Assembly: GCA_003712165.1 (NCBI GenBank)
Contig: RHLH01000001.1
Span: 62,001 to 126,000, forward strand
Direction: 5' to 3'
DNA length: 64,000 nt
Source: Phycisphaera sp.
Lineage (GTDB): Bacteria; Planctomycetota; Phycisphaerae; Phycisphaerales; UBA1924
A program made the position numbers and the translations under genes. Of the stretch, positions 49,986 through 59,277 are shown in pieces. Below the pieces are notes generated by a model, which saw only the letters and a program-made list of their open reading frames with translations, searched no databases and was not told the DNA's origin. Numbering within the stretch: position 1 is the stretch's first letter; every line of letters begins with the position of its first letter.

Positions 49986-51200
49986 TTATGAAATCGTTAG
50001 CTTCGGCTTCGTCCGCCCCTGTTTGAGGCCCGCCAGCGCGATCTGGCTCTCAAGGTTGTTCGCAAGCATTTCGAGTGCGCGTGGGAGTGCATCGCCGCCT
50101 GCTGTCGAGGGTTCGAAGTTGGCGCTCGCGTTGCCCGAGTCTGAGTTCTCACGGAGCGCCATGTTGATCGGGACAGCCCCGAGGAACGGGAGCCCGAGGC
50201 GTTGAGCCATGCGCTCGGCGCCGCCTCTGCCGAAGATGTCGTAGTCCTTGCCGTCGTCGCCGATGAAGTAGCTCATGTTCTCGACGACACCCAGCACATC
50301 GACACCGAGCTGCTGGAACATGCGCGCAGCGCGCACGGCGTCGTCCTGCGCGACCTTCTGAGGTGTGCACACGATCACGGCGCCCGAGAGCTGCAGCGAC
50401 TGCGCCATCGTGAGCGGGATGTCACCCGTGCCGGGTGGCAGGTCGATGATGAGGTAGTCGAGTTCGCCCCATGAAGTTTGTCCGGATAGCTGCTTAAACG
50501 CTCCGTGCGCCATCGGGCCGCGCCAGATGAGCGGCTTCTCGGGATCGACCATCTTCCCGATAGTGACCGCCTTGATGCCGTGCACGTGGAAGGGTTCGAT
50601 CATGCGTTCACGGACGATCATCTCGTGCGCGCTGAGACCGAGCATGGTCGGTAGCGATGGGCCGTAGATGTCGCCGTCCATGAGCCCGACCGAGTGGCCC
50701 TTGCGCGCAAGCGCGACAGCAAGGTTTACGGAGATTGTCGACTTCCCGACCCCTCCCTTGCCCGCGCCGACGGCGATGATCTTGTCAACGCCGGGAATCC
50801 CGCCCGCGCCGTCCTGGGGCTTTGGCTGAGCCTCGGGTGTGGTTGGTTTCTTGGGAGTGCTCGCCTCACCCGAGGACTGGAGCTTCGCGTTCTGATCCTC
50901 GTTTGTCTTGGGACCAGTGTTCGACGTGTGCAGCACCGAGCCCGCCTCGTCGACGATCTCGACGATCAGGCTCGTCAGGACGACGCCCTGCTCACCCGCG
51001 GCGCCGCGGATCGCGCCGTGCGTACGGCGAGCAGCGGCATCGAGGGTCTCGGCTTCTGTGACTCCCGGGAAGTGGAGCTTCACCGACGCGAACGTCTCGC
51101 ACGCGGCGGTCCATTCCAGATTCCGCACGAGCGGTGCGCCCGTCGGGCCCTCCGCAGCTGAGAGGGCGGCTTTGATGAAGTCCTTGTTGAGCGAGGCCAT
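49986..51200 (-). CDS. mrp: Mrp/ApbC-type P-loop ATPase (iron-sulfur carrier family)
   Basis: A 404-residue Mrp/NBP35-family protein with an N-terminal MIP18/DUF59-like domain (ALSAAEGPTGAPLVRNLEW), a Lys/Pro/Thr-rich linker and a P-loop domain (GAGKGGVGKSTISVNLA, LMDGDIYGPSLPTMLG, LIIDLPPGTGD). In the family it carries Fe-S clusters to apoproteins. The usual CxxC after ENMSYF is missing: the text reads VVENMSYFIGDDGKDYDIFG, as in some other lineages. Start ATG 51200. Divergent from the 51323 gene. Confidence 0.93.
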   Translation of the reverse strand: MASLNKDFIKAALSAAEGPTGAPLVRNLEWTAACETFASVKLHFPGVTEAETLDAAARRTHGAIRGAAGEQGVVLTSLIVEIVDEAGSVLHTSNTGPKTNEDQNAKLQSSGEASTPKKPTTPEAQPKPQDGAGGIPGVDKIIAVGAGKGGVGKSTISVNLAVALARKGHSVGLMDGDIYGPSLPTMLGLSAHEMIVRERMIEPFHVHGIKAVTIGKMVDPEKPLIWRGPMAHGAFKQLSGQTSWGELDYLIIDLPPGTGDIPLTMAQSLQLSGAVIVCTPQKVAQDDAVRAARMFQQLGVDVLGVVENMSYFIGDDGKDYDIFGRGGAERMAQRLGLPFLGAVPINMALRENSDSGNASANFEPSTAGGDALPRALEMLANNLESQIALAGLKQGRTKPKLTIS

Positions 51201-51322
51201 TGGGTATTCCTTCTGTACAGGCTGTGCCTGATTGGATGCTAGGTGCCGTGCAATCCGGGGCCAAAGCGTGCGTTAGACCCGTTGGCGGACCCGATGGTCC
51301 GAGGTGGATTAGGAGCGAAGTT

Positions 51323-52306
51323 ATGCCCGATATGCGTCCCCTAAGGCGTCTCACGCTTGCCCTCTCGTTCGTGCTCGCAGCCTGTGCAGCTGTTGGGCAG
51401 GACGCGGAAGACAAGCCCTTCCTCTCTGGCCCCGAGGTCGAGGACACCCGGCCTGGCCTGGTTGAGGACAGTTTCGGCTCGACCGCTATGGGCAAAGAGC
51501 GACTGGGCGCGATGGCAGCGATCCCATCCCAGGATCTGCGCAAGATCATCGGTTCGATGCGAGGCGACGAAGCCGATTCCGCGATCCGGCTGAGTCAAGA
51601 GCAGTACCTGATCGTGCGGGACCTGACGCGCGAATTCGAGACCGAGCGCCGGGCGTGGATGCGCGAGCACCGCGAGGAGCTCAGCGGCCTCTACTCCGCT
51701 GCGGGCATGCCCATGCCGACGGAGCGCTCGGACCGGCTCCGCTCGGGCGGTTTGGATGAGCAGGCCCGCCGGAGGCCTGCGCCAGAGGGCGAAGAAAGGA
51801 ACATGATGGAGCCTGTCAGCCCGGAGGGTGCACGCCGAGCACCCGGCGCACAGCGGCAGGCGCGGGGCGAGGGACCCGAGGCTTCGCAGGAGCGCACACC
51901 TCCCACGCCCGAGCAGGAAGCTGCGAGACAGAAACTGCGTGAATTCATGCAGAAGGGTCCGAACACGGGTGACCTGCAGCGTCAGATCTACGCGGAGCTG
52001 ACCGGCGAGCAGCAGGCTTACATCGATTCGGAGGTGCTCCGACTCGCAGAGGAACGCGCCGATGCGCGTGAACAACGCAAGATCGACGAGCGGCTCAAGG
52101 ACCGACGCGAGAAGCAAGGCGAGGCCGGCGCTGAGGACAGGAGGGCAAGAGCGCTCAACGCGATCGATTGGGACGCGGTGCTCCCGAGCGACGGCACCGT
52201 CCGTCTCGATGCACTCCCGGAGCGGTTCAGGCAGAGACTTGAGAACGTCGAACCCGCTCAACAGAGGCAGCTTCTTGAGCGTCTGCGGGATCGCCAGAAA
52301 GGCTGA
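51323..52306 (+). CDS. Exported charged, coiled-coil-rich protein
   Basis: A 327-residue exported protein with N-terminal hydrophobic stretch LTLALSFVLAACAAVG (possible lipobox AAC) followed by Arg/Glu-rich helices (LTREFETERRAWMREH, LAEERADAREQRKIDERLKD) and a Pro-rich middle. No domain recognised. ATG 51323 follows AGGAG at good spacing. It ends about 100 bp before the intrinsic terminator at 52411. Function unknown. Confidence 0.75.
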   Translation: MPDMRPLRRLTLALSFVLAACAAVGQDAEDKPFLSGPEVEDTRPGLVEDSFGSTAMGKERLGAMAAIPSQDLRKIIGSMRGDEADSAIRLSQEQYLIVRDLTREFETERRAWMREHREELSGLYSAAGMPMPTERSDRLRSGGLDEQARRRPAPEGEERNMMEPVSPEGARRAPGAQRQARGEGPEASQERTPPTPEQEAARQKLREFMQKGPNTGDLQRQIYAELTGEQQAYIDSEVLRLAEERADAREQRKIDERLKDRREKQGEAGAEDRRARALNAIDWDAVLPSDGTVRLDALPERFRQRLENVEPAQQRQLLERLRDRQKG

Positions 52307-52410
52307 ACCCTCCTCTGGCTCACCCAGACGGGGCATGGGGGCGAAAAAAATCACTGAACACCACCTGTAGTGGTGGGATTTAGATTCAGATATGTGTAGG
52401 TCTCTTTATG

Positions 52411-52436
52411 AAAACCGGCTTATAGAGCCGGTTTTT
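52411..52436 (+). terminator. Strong intrinsic terminator
   Basis: A 10-bp stem AAAACCGGCT / AGCCGGTTTT with a 5-nt loop and T-run (GGTTTTT). Ends the transcript of the 51323 gene. A smaller hairpin (CACCAC/GTGGTG, 52359-52375) precedes it. Confidence 0.85.
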
Positions 52437-52796
52437 GCATAGTGAAGAGTGATTCTCGCCGCAAGGGGTTCCGTTGAAAAAATGTGGAATCTCTTTCGAA
52501 ACACACAAAAGGTTAGGTATGTGCAAGGCGAATTCGGTCTTTATTGCACTGTTTTGACTGTTAAGTTGGGCGATTTTGAAGCTTTGATGTGCCCGATAGC
52601 GAACAGGCTGGCCGATAATCCGTACAATTCTCTGATCTCTCTCTCCTCCAGCGGGGCGCCGATTGACGTTGGCGCCCTGCTTTGTTTTTGCGCCGAGCGA
52701 GCGAATCGCGGGGTCGGCTCGACCCGCTTTCACGGTCTACCGACGCTACGCTGAGGCCTTGTGTGGGGCTGTCCGCTCTGCTGGGGAGTGTGCGTG
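52437..52796. other. AT-richer intergenic stretch between two terminators
   Basis: About 360 bp that is lower in GC than its surroundings. An open frame at 52481-52754 (starting MWNLFRNTQK) was considered, but it runs through the terminator at 52654 and matches nothing known. Because a transcript ending at that terminator is expected and no gene precedes it, a small RNA is possible. Part of the stretch also serves as upstream region of the epimerase gene. Confidence 0.4.
52654..52686 (+). terminator. Intrinsic terminator
   Basis: Stem GGGCGCC (52654-52660) / GGCGCCC (52671-52677) with a 10-nt loop, followed by TGCTTTGTTTTT. It stands well after the previous terminator and about 110 bp before the next gene. 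Confidence 0.75.
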
Positions 52797-53768
52797 ATGT
52801 CGGGTTCGGTTGTTCTCGTGACGGGTGCGGCTGGGTTTATTGGCTCGCACGTCGCCCAGGCACTGCTCGCGCGGGGCGATTCGGTCGTCGGTGTAGACAA
52901 CCTCGATCCCTTCTACGACAGGTCGATCAAGGAGCGCAACCTCGGTGATCTCCAGGCTGAAGTTGGGGACAGCGGCTTCGAATTTCACGAAATCGATATC
53001 TGCGATACCGTCGCATTCGATGCGCTCGTGGCCGGGACCAAACCGAATGGGATTGTGCACCTTGCAGCGAAGGCTGGCGTTCGGCCGAGCATCGAGGACC
53101 CGACCGGGTACGCCCGAGTGAACGTGATGGGCTCATCCAGTGTCCAGAACGCTGCGGCCGAGCATGGCGTGGAGCGGCTCGTTATTGCGTCGTCGAGTTC
53201 GGTCTACGGCAACAACGATCGGGTTCCCTTCTCAGAGGACGACATCGTCGACGCGCCCATCAGCCCGTACGCCGCGACGAAGAAGGCCTGCGAGTTGATC
53301 GGGCATACGCACTGGCATCTCACTCAGATGCCAACCGCGATGCTGCGCTTCTTTACGGTGTTCGGCCCCAGGCAGCGGCCTGACCTCGCGATCAGCAAGT
53401 TCATGCGCGCGATCCACGAGGGCCAGCCCATCACGATGTTCGGTGACGGCTCGACGAGCAGGGACTACACGTTTGTCGATGACATCGTCGTCGGTGTGCT
53501 GGCTGCCTATGACCGGATCGACAATTTCGGATACCGCATCTGGAACCTGGGCGGGGATCACCCGATCAGGCTCGATGAGTTGATCACAAAGATCGGGTGC
53601 GTGGTTGGCAGGGAACCCGTGATCGAGCACCACCCGATGCAGCCTGGCGATGTCGAGCGCACGTGGGCGGACATCACGAGATCAGAACGAGATATCGGGT
53701 ACGCCCCGACCACAAGCATCGAGCAGGGGCTCGAGCATCAATGGGCGTGGCTCAGGGATCACCTGTAG
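52797..53768 (+). CDS. NAD-dependent nucleotide-sugar epimerase (UDP-glucuronate 4-epimerase-like)
   Basis: A 323-residue extended SDR enzyme. The NAD site TGAAGFIGSHVAQALL, the catalytic Ser in ASSSSVYG and the YAATK motif with Tyr and Lys are all present. The HLAAKAGVRPSIEDP block and overall length match UDP-glucuronate 4-epimerases, which make UDP-galacturonate. ATG 52797 is preferred to an upstream TTG/GTG-type extension. It heads the polysaccharide region. Its last 17 bp overlap the convergent gene at 53752. Confidence 0.9.
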   Translation: MSGSVVLVTGAAGFIGSHVAQALLARGDSVVGVDNLDPFYDRSIKERNLGDLQAEVGDSGFEFHEIDICDTVAFDALVAGTKPNGIVHLAAKAGVRPSIEDPTGYARVNVMGSSSVQNAAAEHGVERLVIASSSSVYGNNDRVPFSEDDIVDAPISPYAATKKACELIGHTHWHLTQMPTAMLRFFTVFGPRQRPDLAISKFMRAIHEGQPITMFGDGSTSRDYTFVDDIVVGVLAAYDRIDNFGYRIWNLGGDHPIRLDELITKIGCVVGREPVIEHHPMQPGDVERTWADITRSERDIGYAPTTSIEQGLEHQWAWLRDHL

Positions 53769-55473
53769 CACCTCGAGCAGTGGCTGATTGAGGTTTGAGC
53801 TGCAGGTGCTCGGGCACTGTTGTGCGCCAAGTTTCGGCGGCGACGGCGCGAGCCGGGTTTGGCAGGCTGTACGACGAGAGTATCACGGGGACAAAGCCCA
53901 GCCTTGCCAGATGCTCGGCGTCGCGCTGCTCGCGGGCGGCGTCGATCCGCGAGCGGTCCACGCGCTGGATTTCTGAGTACCGGAAGAGCGCCCAGTTCTC
54001 GTGGCCGGGCAGCAGGAAGTCTGCGAGGTAGTTTGGTGTGCGCAGCTTATGGAAATCAACCTCGCGCCTCGCATCCTTTGGTGACTGGTACGCGGTGATG
54101 AACCCGGGTATCTCTGCGTGGATGATGTCGCAGCACATCGGCTCGGCGATGAACCTGAGCTCGGGGAAAATCCGTTTGATTGCGCCGAGGAGCCGGGTCT
54201 GCTCCCAGACAGGGATGTGCGCATGATTGAAATTGTCGAGGCCGACAGCGGTAGCGCCGGCGTTTCGCGCTAGCTCAAGTTGCTCCGAGATGCTGCGCAG
54301 GTGTTCGCGGTTGGAGAGGTCGATGCTTTCGAGTGTGGTCGGGTTCCAGCGGTCAGCAAACTGAGAGCTGCGCCCCCACCAGAGGCCGAGTTCTTTGCCA
54401 GCGTTCTTTACTGTGTTGAATTGCCTGTATGTTGTGCGCAGGAGCGGCAGGTCGTTCCATCCGCTTGTGAACTGTGTGGGGTAGTTGAGCTTTCGGTCGG
54501 TGTTGTACAGGCCGCTTGGCGCCCAGAGCATGACGCGGTCGAAGCCGTCGGGCTTGGCGAGGATTCGTGCGAGTTGTCCGAAACCCGCGATGTCGGGGCG
54601 CGAGGTTTTGTCTCCAAAGAAGCCACGGGGGTTGCGAGAAGAGATGGCGCCGCCGTTGGCTGCTTCTCTGGCGCGGACCGGTTTGGGGTTGCGTTCGTAA
54701 TCAACGCCGCCGTACCGGTTGTGAAAGTAGTCGCGGTAGGGGAGTAGTGTTTCCAGCCAGTCCTGAGGTGCGGTTGGGTCTGCAGTTGGCCTGGATGAAC
54801 GTTCCATGACGCGCACGGCGACTGTGTACGTCCGGCTTTCACCCGGCTCGAGAATGGCTTCGTGAACCAATCGGGCGTACTGGTTGACGCCCTTGGCGTT
54901 TGAGAGGTCGAAGGCGATGAACCATCCCCTTGCATCCTGTGGGCCCTTGAACACACCGCCCGGGTTTGCCAGTCGTATACCCACGTCGTGCTTGTACTCA
55001 TCGATTGGGTAGAGCAGGCTGGCACCCACAGCGTGCTTGCCATCCATGATGGCGCAAACGGGGGAGTAAGCGTCGGTCGGGTAGCGCCAGATCTGGCCGG
55101 TGTATTTGTCCCACGTAGTGTACTTGAGCTGAGAGCCTCGTTTCAGGCTGAGATAGTGCACATGCTCATTGAGGGTGATCGCACCGACGACGAGTCTGCC
55201 GAGCGGCTTTGGCGTGTCCGTGTTGTTTGTAAACGTGTAAACGATGTTGTAGCTGAGTTCGTCGATGTGATCGACATCGATGCTGGGCCTGAGCACCCGT
55301 GAATCGTCTAGCGGGACGTGCATTGCCATCGTGCGTGGCTGGATGACTGTGCTGTTGTTATGGGTGATTGTGGGACCGTGGAGCGACGTGTCCTTGGTCG
55401 AGAGCTGCCCTTGTGCGCAGCAGCAGAGAGCACAAAGTCCGATCGACAGGAACCGAAAGAGTTCGCGTGGCAT
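53752..55473 (-). CDS. Large secreted protein, possible TIM-barrel glycosidase-like
   Basis: A 573-residue exported protein with signal peptide (FLSIGLCALCCCAQG). An N-terminal beta-rich half (residues about 30-230) leads to a half with repeated alpha/beta text: FDRVMLWAPSGLYN, LGLWWGRSSQFADRW, AGATAVGLDNFNHAHIPVW, LRFIAEPMCCDII. The GLDNF and FIAEP strands resemble ends of a glycoside-hydrolase barrel with acidic residues, but no family was recognised. Sits between polysaccharide genes. Start ATG 55473. Function unknown. Confidence 0.7.
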   Translation of the reverse strand: MPRELFRFLSIGLCALCCCAQGQLSTKDTSLHGPTITHNNSTVIQPRTMAMHVPLDDSRVLRPSIDVDHIDELSYNIVYTFTNNTDTPKPLGRLVVGAITLNEHVHYLSLKRGSQLKYTTWDKYTGQIWRYPTDAYSPVCAIMDGKHAVGASLLYPIDEYKHDVGIRLANPGGVFKGPQDARGWFIAFDLSNAKGVNQYARLVHEAILEPGESRTYTVAVRVMERSSRPTADPTAPQDWLETLLPYRDYFHNRYGGVDYERNPKPVRAREAANGGAISSRNPRGFFGDKTSRPDIAGFGQLARILAKPDGFDRVMLWAPSGLYNTDRKLNYPTQFTSGWNDLPLLRTTYRQFNTVKNAGKELGLWWGRSSQFADRWNPTTLESIDLSNREHLRSISEQLELARNAGATAVGLDNFNHAHIPVWEQTRLLGAIKRIFPELRFIAEPMCCDIIHAEIPGFITAYQSPKDARREVDFHKLRTPNYLADFLLPGHENWALFRYSEIQRVDRSRIDAAREQRDAEHLARLGFVPVILSSYSLPNPARAVAAETWRTTVPEHLQLKPQSATARGATGDP

Positions 55474-55508
55474 GGCGGATTGTATGCGAACGGGTGTACG
55501 CTCTCGTC

Positions 55509-56591
55509 GTGCCCGAACGCTTGGACAAGAAGGCGGCGAATCGCCGGTCGGCTGTGCTGGGCACGGCGTGTTGGGTCACGGCGTCGCTTGGTGTGCTTTT
55601 TGCGATGAATACGTGGTTGCCTGTTCTGTTTGCGGGGGCGGCAGCGGAGGGCGAGCTCGGGCGGTGGTTCTGGGCATTCGATCTGCTTGCATCACTTTCG
55701 GCGCAGGGCGCGTACGCGATACTGGTCCTGTGTTTGCTCGCTGTGTGCCTGCGGAGGTTTGCTTGCGGTGTTGTCTTTGCTCTTTCATTAGCGGCACTGG
55801 TTGCGCTGCCACTGAGTGAGCAGAGGCTGATTTGGGCAGGAAGCGGCTCTGTAGAAGTCCGGGTGCTCGTGTACAACTCGCACACATACTCCGATCATGT
55901 TGACGAGAAGCATGCGCTGTTGACCGAATCTGACGTAGACATCGCGGTTGTGCTTGAGACCTCAACTGGCATGATGAATTCGCTCATAAAGGGCGAGGGG
56001 TTCCGCAAGTCACATCCGCATGGGTGGTTGCCGAACTCAAAGTGGTCTGGTTGCCCGGCGGTGATGAGTCGGCACCCGGTCGAGCCAGGAGGGAGTGTGC
56101 TGTCAGACCGCCTCCGGGCTGTGCGGCGCGATCTTTGGGATCACATATGTCGGCTGGAGATCGTGCATGCGCCCGGCGGGTCGTTTGCGTTGATCCAGGC
56201 GCACGCGCGGAGCCCGAGGAGCGCGAGCCGGTGGTCGGCTGGGCTGGATCAGCTGCTTGAGTTTGCTGATATCGTCCGGCGTGTGGAGGAATTGACCGGG
56301 TTGCCGGTTGTTGTGGCAGGGGATTTCAACAGCCCGCCTACGGGCGTGCGCGCCAGGGCGTTTGCGATCCGCTCAGGGTTGAGACGTGCCAAACCGGCGA
56401 CGAAGCTGGGCGGCTCGTTCCCTTCGTCTGCACCGGCGTTTTCGGGGCTTGCGATTGATGGCGTATACGCATCGCCGGGTGTGCGGGTCACATCGTGGGA
56501 AGTCGTGGGGAGCGCAGGCTCGGATCACAGGGGCGTGGTAGTTGGCCTCGACTTGGGTGGGGCCGAGGGTCAGTCTTCTTCTTTGCCGTAG
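55509..56591 (+). CDS. Membrane-anchored endonuclease/exonuclease/phosphatase family protein
   Basis: A 360-residue protein with three N-terminal hydrophobic segments (about residues 15-105) and a C-terminal EEP domain: VRVLVYNSHTYSD, VDIAVVLETS (Glu), FALIQAHA, VVVAGDFNSPP (the catalytic Asp-Asn), and a final SDHRGVVV (Asp-His). The catalytic set is complete. Start GTG 55509 is likely, although GTG 55494 is possible. Substrate unknown: nucleic acid, phospholipid or sugar phosphate. 3' end overlaps the convergent polymerase gene by 22 bp. Confidence 0.85.
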   Translation: MPERLDKKAANRRSAVLGTACWVTASLGVLFAMNTWLPVLFAGAAAEGELGRWFWAFDLLASLSAQGAYAILVLCLLAVCLRRFACGVVFALSLAALVALPLSEQRLIWAGSGSVEVRVLVYNSHTYSDHVDEKHALLTESDVDIAVVLETSTGMMNSLIKGEGFRKSHPHGWLPNSKWSGCPAVMSRHPVEPGGSVLSDRLRAVRRDLWDHICRLEIVHAPGGSFALIQAHARSPRSASRWSAGLDQLLEFADIVRRVEELTGLPVVVAGDFNSPPTGVRARAFAIRSGLRRAKPATKLGGSFPSSAPAFSGLAIDGVYASPGVRVTSWEVVGSAGSDHRGVVVGLDLGGAEGQSSSLP

Positions 56592-57988
56592 TTTGCGTAG
56601 GCAGGGTCATACAGGCCATCGTACGGATAGTGTTGTTCGTCGTGATCTTCGAGTGCGTATTCGTCTTCGGCGATGAAGTCGTCGTCCGTGATATATCCGA
56701 TTGCTTTGAGCAGTCTCGCGATTACGATGAGAATAATCAGCGCACCCAGGACGCCGACAGTAAAGCTGAATGCGAAGTTGGGTACCTCGCCGCGAGGAAG
56801 CCCCAGCAGGTTTCCCATGGACGACCCTATGGGGAGTGCAACGAAAGGCTGGTACGGCGCTCGCGCGACGATCGCGTCGAAGTATCTTATAAACAGTCCG
56901 AGTACCGCGCCGTAGAGAATGAGAACGATAAACCCGCCCTCAGAACCGGCGTGTCCGAGTATGCCTGGTCCGATGGTAAAGCCGCTCGGCCTGCCCGTGA
57001 TTCCTGCGTCTCGCCAGGCGATGGCGCCGAGTGCGTCCGGCTTGTCGGGATAGATCGCTCTAGGGATGGGAAGCTGGAAGTAGTACTTGATGGAATGGAG
57101 ATGTCGGTATTCGAGCGTTTCCGGGTAGATCTCCATGAGGTACATTGACCATGCGGCGCATTGCTGCCCGGCCATCAGGTCCTTGAAGCCTGCGATCGTG
57201 TTGCCTCTTGCCAGTTTTTGGAGTTCACTCGTGACGCTGTGAGCCTGGTTGTTTTCTTGTCCACGAGTGGCCGTGAAGTTCGCGATGAGAACGACCGGGA
57301 TGATGCTGAAACAGCCCGCGTAGACGATTACCCGCAGGGGTGGCATGTATCGCCACATGGCGTAGTAGGTTCCCCAGACGAGGCATCCGCCGATAGCGAC
57401 GAGGGGTCGTCGGCCGAATTCACCGAAGATTCCGATGATGATGGCCATAAAGAGCACCGCGAACATGAGGGCTGCGGCTGCCGGGTTGAGTGGCCGTTTG
57501 ACCCATATCCAAGCGCCGAGCCCTGCGGCAACGGCGGCGAGGGATGTGCCGATCTGAGTTGAGATAACCGAAACGTACGGCACAAGCACCATGAACCGCA
57601 TGAGAACAGCAACGCCGAGCAATGAGAGTGCGAAAACCCAGAGCACGGGTTCGCGTACCTGGCCCTTGATGATGGGTGTCCATCGCGCAAGGCGCTTGGA
57701 TGCGAATCCCCACTGGTAGAAGATGAGGAAAACGGCTTCGAAGATGATGAGCCACAGCAGGTAGCGGAGCGAGGTATCGCTCTGACTCATGAGCGTGATC
57801 TGTGACTCATAGCTGAAGGGGTCTTTCAGGGTGATAATGCCGCTGGTGACCTGATAGATGGTGAACCCGAAGAGGTAGAAGTTTCGTATGGTGAATAGAT
57901 CGCCGGTGCCGCGGAGGTAGGGCACGAGAACGATCGCCGCGTTCACGACGACGATGAGCCATAACCCAAACACCACCAGATCGACCAC
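56570..57988 (-). CDS. Wzy-like polysaccharide polymerase / membrane protein
   Basis: A 472-residue multi-pass membrane protein with about ten hydrophobic segments, a periplasmic loop in the second half (HSIKYYFQLPIPRAIYPDKP, ending GPGILGHAGSEGG), and an acidic C-terminal tail (DDDFIAEDEYALEDHDEQ). The RAIYPDKP loop resembles O-antigen polymerase-like proteins. Assignment rests on topology and its place among glycosyltransferases. Start ATG 57988. Confidence 0.75.
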   Translation of the reverse strand: MVDLVVFGLWLIVVVNAAIVLVPYLRGTGDLFTIRNFYLFGFTIYQVTSGIITLKDPFSYESQITLMSQSDTSLRYLLWLIIFEAVFLIFYQWGFASKRLARWTPIIKGQVREPVLWVFALSLLGVAVLMRFMVLVPYVSVISTQIGTSLAAVAAGLGAWIWVKRPLNPAAAALMFAVLFMAIIIGIFGEFGRRPLVAIGGCLVWGTYYAMWRYMPPLRVIVYAGCFSIIPVVLIANFTATRGQENNQAHSVTSELQKLARGNTIAGFKDLMAGQQCAAWSMYLMEIYPETLEYRHLHSIKYYFQLPIPRAIYPDKPDALGAIAWRDAGITGRPSGFTIGPGILGHAGSEGGFIVLILYGAVLGLFIRYFDAIVARAPYQPFVALPIGSSMGNLLGLPRGEVPNFAFSFTVGVLGALIILIVIARLLKAIGYITDDDFIAEDEYALEDHDEQHYPYDGLYDPAYANYGKEED

Positions 57989-58092
57989 GGGAACTCCTTG
58001 GCCGCGATTGTCGCGGCGGGTGTATCGGATGATACGAAGCGGGGCGCTGGGTGTTCAATGCACCTCACCGTGGTCAATCGGCTAGGCTTGCG

Positions 58093-59277
58093 ATGGTCAT
58101 GAGCGGATCTGATAACCACATCAGACTTCTGATGCAGCAGCCGGCGTTACCCGCGTTTCGGGTGCCGTTTTTCCGTGCTTTGGCGTCGAGGAGGGGCATC
58201 GATTTCTGTTTGCTCTACGCGGACGGGGACGTTCCGACTGTACCTCCTGACGGCTTCGTTGCTGTCTGCCGGCCGCTCAAGCGATGGATGGGGCGTGTTA
58301 TCTGGGACAGTGCTCATCTCAAGCGGATTAGGCCGGTTGAGGAGAGGGATGCCTGGGACGTCCACATCCTGACATGGAACACGCGGTACATGTCGCTGAT
58401 TCCTGCGATCCGTCGCGCCAAGCGGTGCCGATCGGGTGTGATCTGCTGGGGCCACGGCTACTCAAAGAGCGAGGGCGCTATGCGGTCCTGGTTCCGGTTC
58501 AAGACGGCACGCATGGCGGATGCGATCGTGTTGTATTCAAGATCGGTTGCCGAGTCGTACATCGAGCGGGGCATACCCGCCGAGCGTGTTTTCGTGGCGC
58601 TCAACAGTCTCGACCCTCGCCCGATTCAGGAAGCGCGCGAGAAAGCGCTCGCGGACACCGAGGTGCAGGAGGCATTCAGAAAGGAGCACGGACTTTCGGG
58701 GCCAGTGCTGCTCTATGTCTCGCGTGTGTATAAAGAAAACCGAGTCGACAGGCTGATGCAGTCGACGAGGGATCTCGCGGCCGAGTTCCCGGATATCAAG
58801 ACGGTCGTGATCGGCCTCGGTCCAGGGCTCGATGACGTGAAAGCGGAAGCTGCTCGTCTTGGGATTGAGGACAACGTCATCTTCACCGGGGCGGTGTACG
58901 GCGAGGAGAACATCGCCCCGTGGTTCCTGGCGGCGGACGCGTTCTGCTACCCGGAGAATATTGGGCTGAGCATCCTGCACGCGATGAACCACGCTTTGCC
59001 GGTCGTGACCAGCGACAAAATCGAGAGCCAGAACCCGGAGATCGAGGCGCTCCGCGATCGAGAGAACGGTCTTCTCTATCGGCACGGCGATACGGACGAC
59101 ATGACCGCAAAGTTGCGCGAGCTGATCATCGACAAGGAACTTAGCGCGGAGTTGGCTGCCGAGGCGCACCGGACGGCGACCGAGGATTACAGCACGGACC
59201 GCATGGCCGATGGGATGGAAGGGGCGATCCGGTTTGTGTACGAGCAATCGCTTCAGCGCCGGCGTGCTTCGCGATAG
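58093..59277 (+). CDS. GT4-type glycosyltransferase
   Basis: A 394-residue GT-B glycosyltransferase. The C-terminal domain has LLYVSRVYKENRVDRLM, a VVIGLGPGLDDVKAEAARL block, VIFTGAVYGEENIAPWF and the nucleotide-sugar motif FCYPENIGLSILHAMNHALP (EX7E-like). The N-terminal half contains LLMQQPALPAFRVPFFRAL. Start at ATG 58093, with ATG 58099 as alternative. It is on the opposite strand to the main EPS operon and overlaps the 59253 gene end by 25 bp. Confidence 0.9.
   Translation: MVMSGSDNHIRLLMQQPALPAFRVPFFRALASRRGIDFCLLYADGDVPTVPPDGFVAVCRPLKRWMGRVIWDSAHLKRIRPVEERDAWDVHILTWNTRYMSLIPAIRRAKRCRSGVICWGHGYSKSEGAMRSWFRFKTARMADAIVLYSRSVAESYIERGIPAERVFVALNSLDPRPIQEAREKALADTEVQEAFRKEHGLSGPVLLYVSRVYKENRVDRLMQSTRDLAAEFPDIKTVVIGLGPGLDDVKAEAARLGIEDNVIFTGAVYGEENIAPWFLAADAFCYPENIGLSILHAMNHALPVVTSDKIESQNPEIEALRDRENGLLYRHGDTDDMTAKLRELIIDKELSAELAAEAHRTATEDYSTDRMADGMEGAIRFVYEQSLQRRRASR

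Noticed and set aside
52481..52754. Open frame starting MWNLFRNTQK as a gene
   Set aside because: It reads through a convincing intrinsic terminator, has no Shine-Dalgarno, and matches no known protein.
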